A DNA stretch of 64,000 nt, from assembly GCA_963920705.1 (NCBI GenBank), contig OY987234.1, forward strand, positions 21,843,794 to 21,907,793, in the 5' to 3' direction. The notes beneath the pieces are model-generated. The model saw only the letters and a program-made list of their open reading frames with translations, was not told where the DNA came from and did not search any database. Both the position numbers and the translations under genes were made by a program. Origin of the DNA: Odiellus spinosus (lineage: Eukaryota > Arthropoda > Arachnida > Opiliones > Phalangiidae). Below are positions 60,103 to 64,000 of the stretch, piece after piece. The first letter of the stretch is position 1. Each line of letters opens with the position of its first letter.

Positions 60103-63006
60103 AAATGAGTAGTTTATTAACCGGGTATTCGATTAATTTGAAAATCAGTTTTCGGGTATCGTTTACCAACGGGTTAACAGGTCAACGCTTAGACTTTAAT
60201 GAAAACCCCTTTTCGTGGGGTAGTTACTATCTAAGAAATTTAAATTATGAACATTAGTTTCTTACAGTTTTGATTACGTTTTATTAGTGAGGGATTCGAA
60301 CTCTTCACCGAACTGATTTTGAGTCGACAGAGAAGGGATATAGAATTTATGTAGTCACGCTTGGAGACATTGTCTTCCATTCCCAACTCCGGAATTTCCC
60401 CTTAGAGAGGCGGGGCTTAATATTTACGCAAACTATAGCGTTAGGGTATTCTGGGAATTACCTACTTTGCGGAATAAGTTTCTAACTTTTGATATGGATC
60501 ATGAATAAATGAAGGTTTGGAAACCAACGCCTTCGCAATAACTCAATTAGAAATAAGATATTTCAAATAACATCATGGTTGTCGTATTTAATCATAGACT
60601 TAATCTCAACTTATATTTTGGGGGATTACACCCTGGAATTAGGGACAAAAATGGATTAAAGGATAAAATTAGAATAATAAGCCTTAAGCAGACCTTATAC
60701 GTTACACACTTTGTTAATTATTGTTGGTGAAATCAATACGCGTATCTTTGAAGAACCCTAATTAATTACAATATATATATAATTAATTATACCAACCCTA
60801 ATAATGAGATATACAATAACTACGATCACACTAGCATTTCTAAATCGATTTGAAACGGTAAAATCAAGTCGATATTCAAATCGCCCCCCCAGGAATCGTT
60901 CGCGCATTATCTTTGTAAATCGATTTATCGTAGCTTCATCTATCGGTTGTTGAAACCGAATCGGTATGGAACTGGTTCCCGAAGCAGTTTTAAGAACCAA
61001 ATCGATTCGAGAAAAGATGGTTTCCCGTTCACACGACTTCAGAGAAACGTTTTGAAACAGTTTAAATCGATTTCAAATGAAGTAACGACTCGTCTTTTTC
61101 TAAGACCCGATCGATAAGCTCATTCCAAATAAATGAAAATTGGGATAAAGTCTATTTTTAGGAAGAGTATTTCCACTAAGAATGAATTCCAGGAATCTCG
61201 AAGCTAAAACAAAGGCTTACTGATAATCCCTAACTTTCCTATTTATACGCTGGACATAAGCAAAAATTTGTACTGCATTTTGAAATTACGAATTTAATAA
61301 AAGTTTTAAGAGAATCTGTAAAACAGTTATTTTTAATTATACAGGACTGAAAAATCACGTGGCAGAACACGTAAGAATCAACTGTAACCTCTATCCAATA
61401 GCGAAATCATGTGACCATAATTGTGATGACGTATATTGCGGGGGATTTTAATTTTAAAAATTTCGAAAATTGGGGATTATAAAATATATATTTTACTGTC
61501 GTTATAATTTTGTTCTATGACATATGTATATATATTTTGAATGATTTTTTAACAATCTTTACGAAAATATGACTCAATTTTCATTTAGAGTTCGTGAAAA
61601 ATCCGTGATAATTGAAATGATAATTTCCTGATTAAAAATAAGTGGTTAATATTCATTAAAGTTTCAAAATCACTTCTCGAAACGTTATAGTGTATAACAT
61701 ATTACTTTTTGTCGAGCTATCATTTCTAATATCGAAGGTTAACCGTTGAAGATTTATTATCGACTACTTGAAAAAAATAATCCATCCGATTTATTTTTAT
61801 CTTCCGACTGCGACTGATGGGGGCCATGACGTCATTATCTAAAATCCATACCTATATACTCGCGTTCAAGGGAAGTTGAAATATACTATTTGATATTGTA
61901 GGTAATGTTTTACATTGTGGGTCAATTTGATATAGATTTTTAGCATTAATTGAGACGGAAATACACCCTTGTTGCGCGGGGAACAATAAATTTAGAAATC
62001 AGTCACAAAGATTTAAAGCCCGCTGCTTACAAAAAATATCTTATATAAAAAGCAAAGAAAACATTCCACGACGCGTGACGTCAGTTTTACTTTGCATTTC
62101 AATGAGCTCCCATTGAAAAACCGAAAGATATCGACTAAGCCAATGAGGAAAATCGTATAAATTAGTCAAAAATGTTCCAAATTTGAAATTTCAAACAGAA
62201 TTAGGATCAAATAGACCAAATTAAAGAAGCTAAATTCAACAAAAGTGGTTAAATTTTTCTCCATTTTTGTTGATTTCCGGTTTAATCTATTTGGACAATG
62301 AAATTTCAAAATTTGGACCATTTTTGACTAAATTAGGCGATTTGTTTCCTCACATTTTAGTAGTTTTACCAAATTAAATTACCCTCTGGTAATTTAGGCG
62401 ATAAATTACCAGGGTATAATTTTAATTATCCAATTTAAAACGGGTCTTAATTTCCATTTCACACTCTCTTTAATAATAGTCTAAGAAGACTGCCAATATC
62501 GTTAAAATACTAGCCTGGATAAGTGATGGATTTTCTAGTAGTTACAATACCCGAATCCCCGGGGAAACTTATTGTAAAGGTACCTTGTATACAAGTCGAC
62601 AGAAAAACAAAATATTTTCCTTACAAAAAGATCATCTTCGTAATAAAACTACATCACAAGAAAGAAAGGTGGAAGGAAGTGCTTGATCTATTGTTGTTTT
62701 GCAAGAGAAAGCAAAGACTTGTAGGCCTAAAATCGTCAATATATCACCAACCTCAAGAACAAAAACACGTATGAAAGATATAGAATTACGCTGTGTGTCG
62801 AGAAGTCAGGTTTTCTCCATCTACTCCTCGACCTACAACTCCCTAGAGATAAACTTTATACCGTCTCTATTGAGATTTATTTTACCAGGGACTAATTTAC
62901 TTAAAAAGGGAACGTTGGAGTTTAACCTACGCTACCATGATGTCAGCGACTAGGCCCCTCCCAGAAAGAACACCACGCCACTAAAGGGGGTTAATAACGT
63001 TCCCCC
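60103..63006. other. Intergenic DNA with a family E fragment
   Basis: The degenerate GGGTA repeat continues to about 60190. A family E foldback fragment starts at 62071 with GTGACGTCAGTTTTACTT and runs to about 62350. TGACGTCA palindromes lie at 61827-61834 and 62076-62083. Open frames at 60758-61000 and 62523-62953 match no family I recognise. Confidence 0.5.
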
Positions 63007-63106
63007 CAGTGTTGCCAACCATCTGTGAGTGTAAACTGAATCAGAGAGAGTTCAGTTTTGGAACTGATCTGTTATGAGCTGCACTCACAAGCTCCTGGCA
63101 ACCCTG
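63007..63106. mobile_element. Possible short hAT-like MITE
   Basis: 100 bp with ends CAGTGTTGCCA and TGGCAACCCTG and an inner pair TGTGAGTG / CACTCACA. The termini look like hAT elements, but no 8-bp duplication is visible. Confidence 0.45.
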
Positions 63107-63460
63107 CAATGAAAGATTTATTGATAAATCGCTCTCTTTCATCGTGAAAACGAGTCTTTATTTCGGAGCAACCCAATCGTATAGATTTATGTAGGTGGAA
63201 TGAGGGTAAGGCAAAAATCAATATTAGTATAAACTTGAACAAATGTCAGGGACCATAGTTTGCAAACACTCTTTGAAAACGAAACCATTCGACAAACATT
63301 TCGGTATACATTGGCTTCAGAAAAAAAAAAAAAATATCACCAAGGAGGTTCTTTCAATTGAATGTTTTCGTGGGATTCTATAGACCATTTTTCGCGCCAA
63401 AATGTGGACCCATTGGATTGGAAAAAGGGAAAATAGGCCTTGGCTAAATATTAGTATCAT

Positions 63461-63881
63461 CAGAGGTATATAATAACCCCCTTCGGGGGGAAGTATGAAA
63501 GCCCCTATACTACCAATGCTAAAAATCACGAACAACGAGAGCCCGCTGCTGACTATCTAAGGCCACTAGCTCGCGCGCTGGACTTCTCAATGTCGCTACT
63601 CTAGTAAATGGTCTTTGTATAAACAAGACGGCTCGATTTGTGTTTAGAACTTCCTGTCTCGGGAGTCAGGCTGTCTGTTAAAATGGAGTCGAAGGTTGAC
63701 TTCAGCTCGCGAGTTCCAGAAGCGCGCGTAGGGAAAATTTAGTGAGGTTCAAAATGGTGTAACTATTTTTTGGGAGTAAAGCGGTGTGTCGATCCGCCGC
63801 GATTTACGCCGGGCACTCTTTGTTCGTCGATTTTGCCTACCTTTCATACTTCCCCCCGAAGGGGGTTATTATATACCTCTG
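63461..63881. mobile_element. MITE family D, copy 2
   Basis: 421 bp, the reverse orientation of 54914-55331 and about 95% identical by eye. A perfect 7-bp duplication GTATCAT lies at 63454-63460 and 63882-63888. Confidence 0.94.
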
Positions 63882-64000
63882 GTATCATACAAGAGTCCGA
63901 TTTCAACCGCAAACAGACGAGAAAACATATTAGGTTTATGAGAAACGGTATAATCACGCACCTACTTTATGCCAACTAAAACACCAGGTGCGCTTGGATA

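Noticed and set aside
62523..62953. Two overlapping open frames of about 84 codons
   Set aside because: No recognisable domain, no splice partners, and a composition typical of AT-rich intergenic DNA.
1..64000. tRNA or rRNA genes
   Set aside because: I saw no A-box/B-box pair with a cloverleaf and no rRNA core. A covariance-model scan (tRNAscan-SE, Infernal) would be decisive and could not be run.

Overview
The window comes from an AT-rich metazoan nuclear genome with short spliced exons and many small non-autonomous transposons. It carries parts or all of four animal genes: an agrin-type proteoglycan (+ strand, left-truncated, stop at 9019), a ZIP zinc transporter (+, 32465-35647), a synapsin (-, 46579 to 41999) and a type II regulatory subunit of protein kinase A (-, 57711 to 51377). 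The synapsin start region ([10 protein letters not shown]) and the RII inhibitor site (RRKSVFAE) resemble the arthropod forms I know, so a protostome, perhaps an arthropod, is my best guess. I cannot name the species. Gene models were built by eye from splice signals, reading-frame phase and family alignment.

Layout: 1-9019 holds the C-terminal LG1-EGF-EGF-LG2-EGF-LG3 part of agrin in eleven exons, with MITEs and a minisatellite in its introns. From 9020 to 12136 lie the 3' flank, a second copy of one MITE, and an inverted, broken copy of two agrin exons. From 12136 to 31036 there is about 18.9 kb of tandem satellite. It consists of a 22-bp pyrimidine repeat, a 22-bp G/T/A repeat, a 17-bp repeat in plus orientation, then a strand switch at about 17290 and the same 17-bp repeat in minus orientation mixed with a 32-bp variant. 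The minus arm contains a nearly identical direct duplication of about 6.2-6.5 kb. From 31037 to 41998 lie the ZIP gene and gene-poor DNA. From 41999 to 57711 lie synapsin and PKA-RII, both on the minus strand, about 4.8 kb apart. From 57712 to 64000 is the upstream flank of RII with a 28-bp minisatellite, CRE palindromes and more MITEs.

The genes do not form an operon or pathway. Synapsin and RII have a loose functional link, since synapsin carries a PKA site (RRRFS), but their adjacency may be chance. The most unusual items are the strand-switching satellite block, the inverted agrin fragment that could form a long hairpin RNA, a symmetric 42-nt exon at the position of the vertebrate agrin z site, an RII first exon with no docking domain, and four MITE families that all make 7-bp target duplications.
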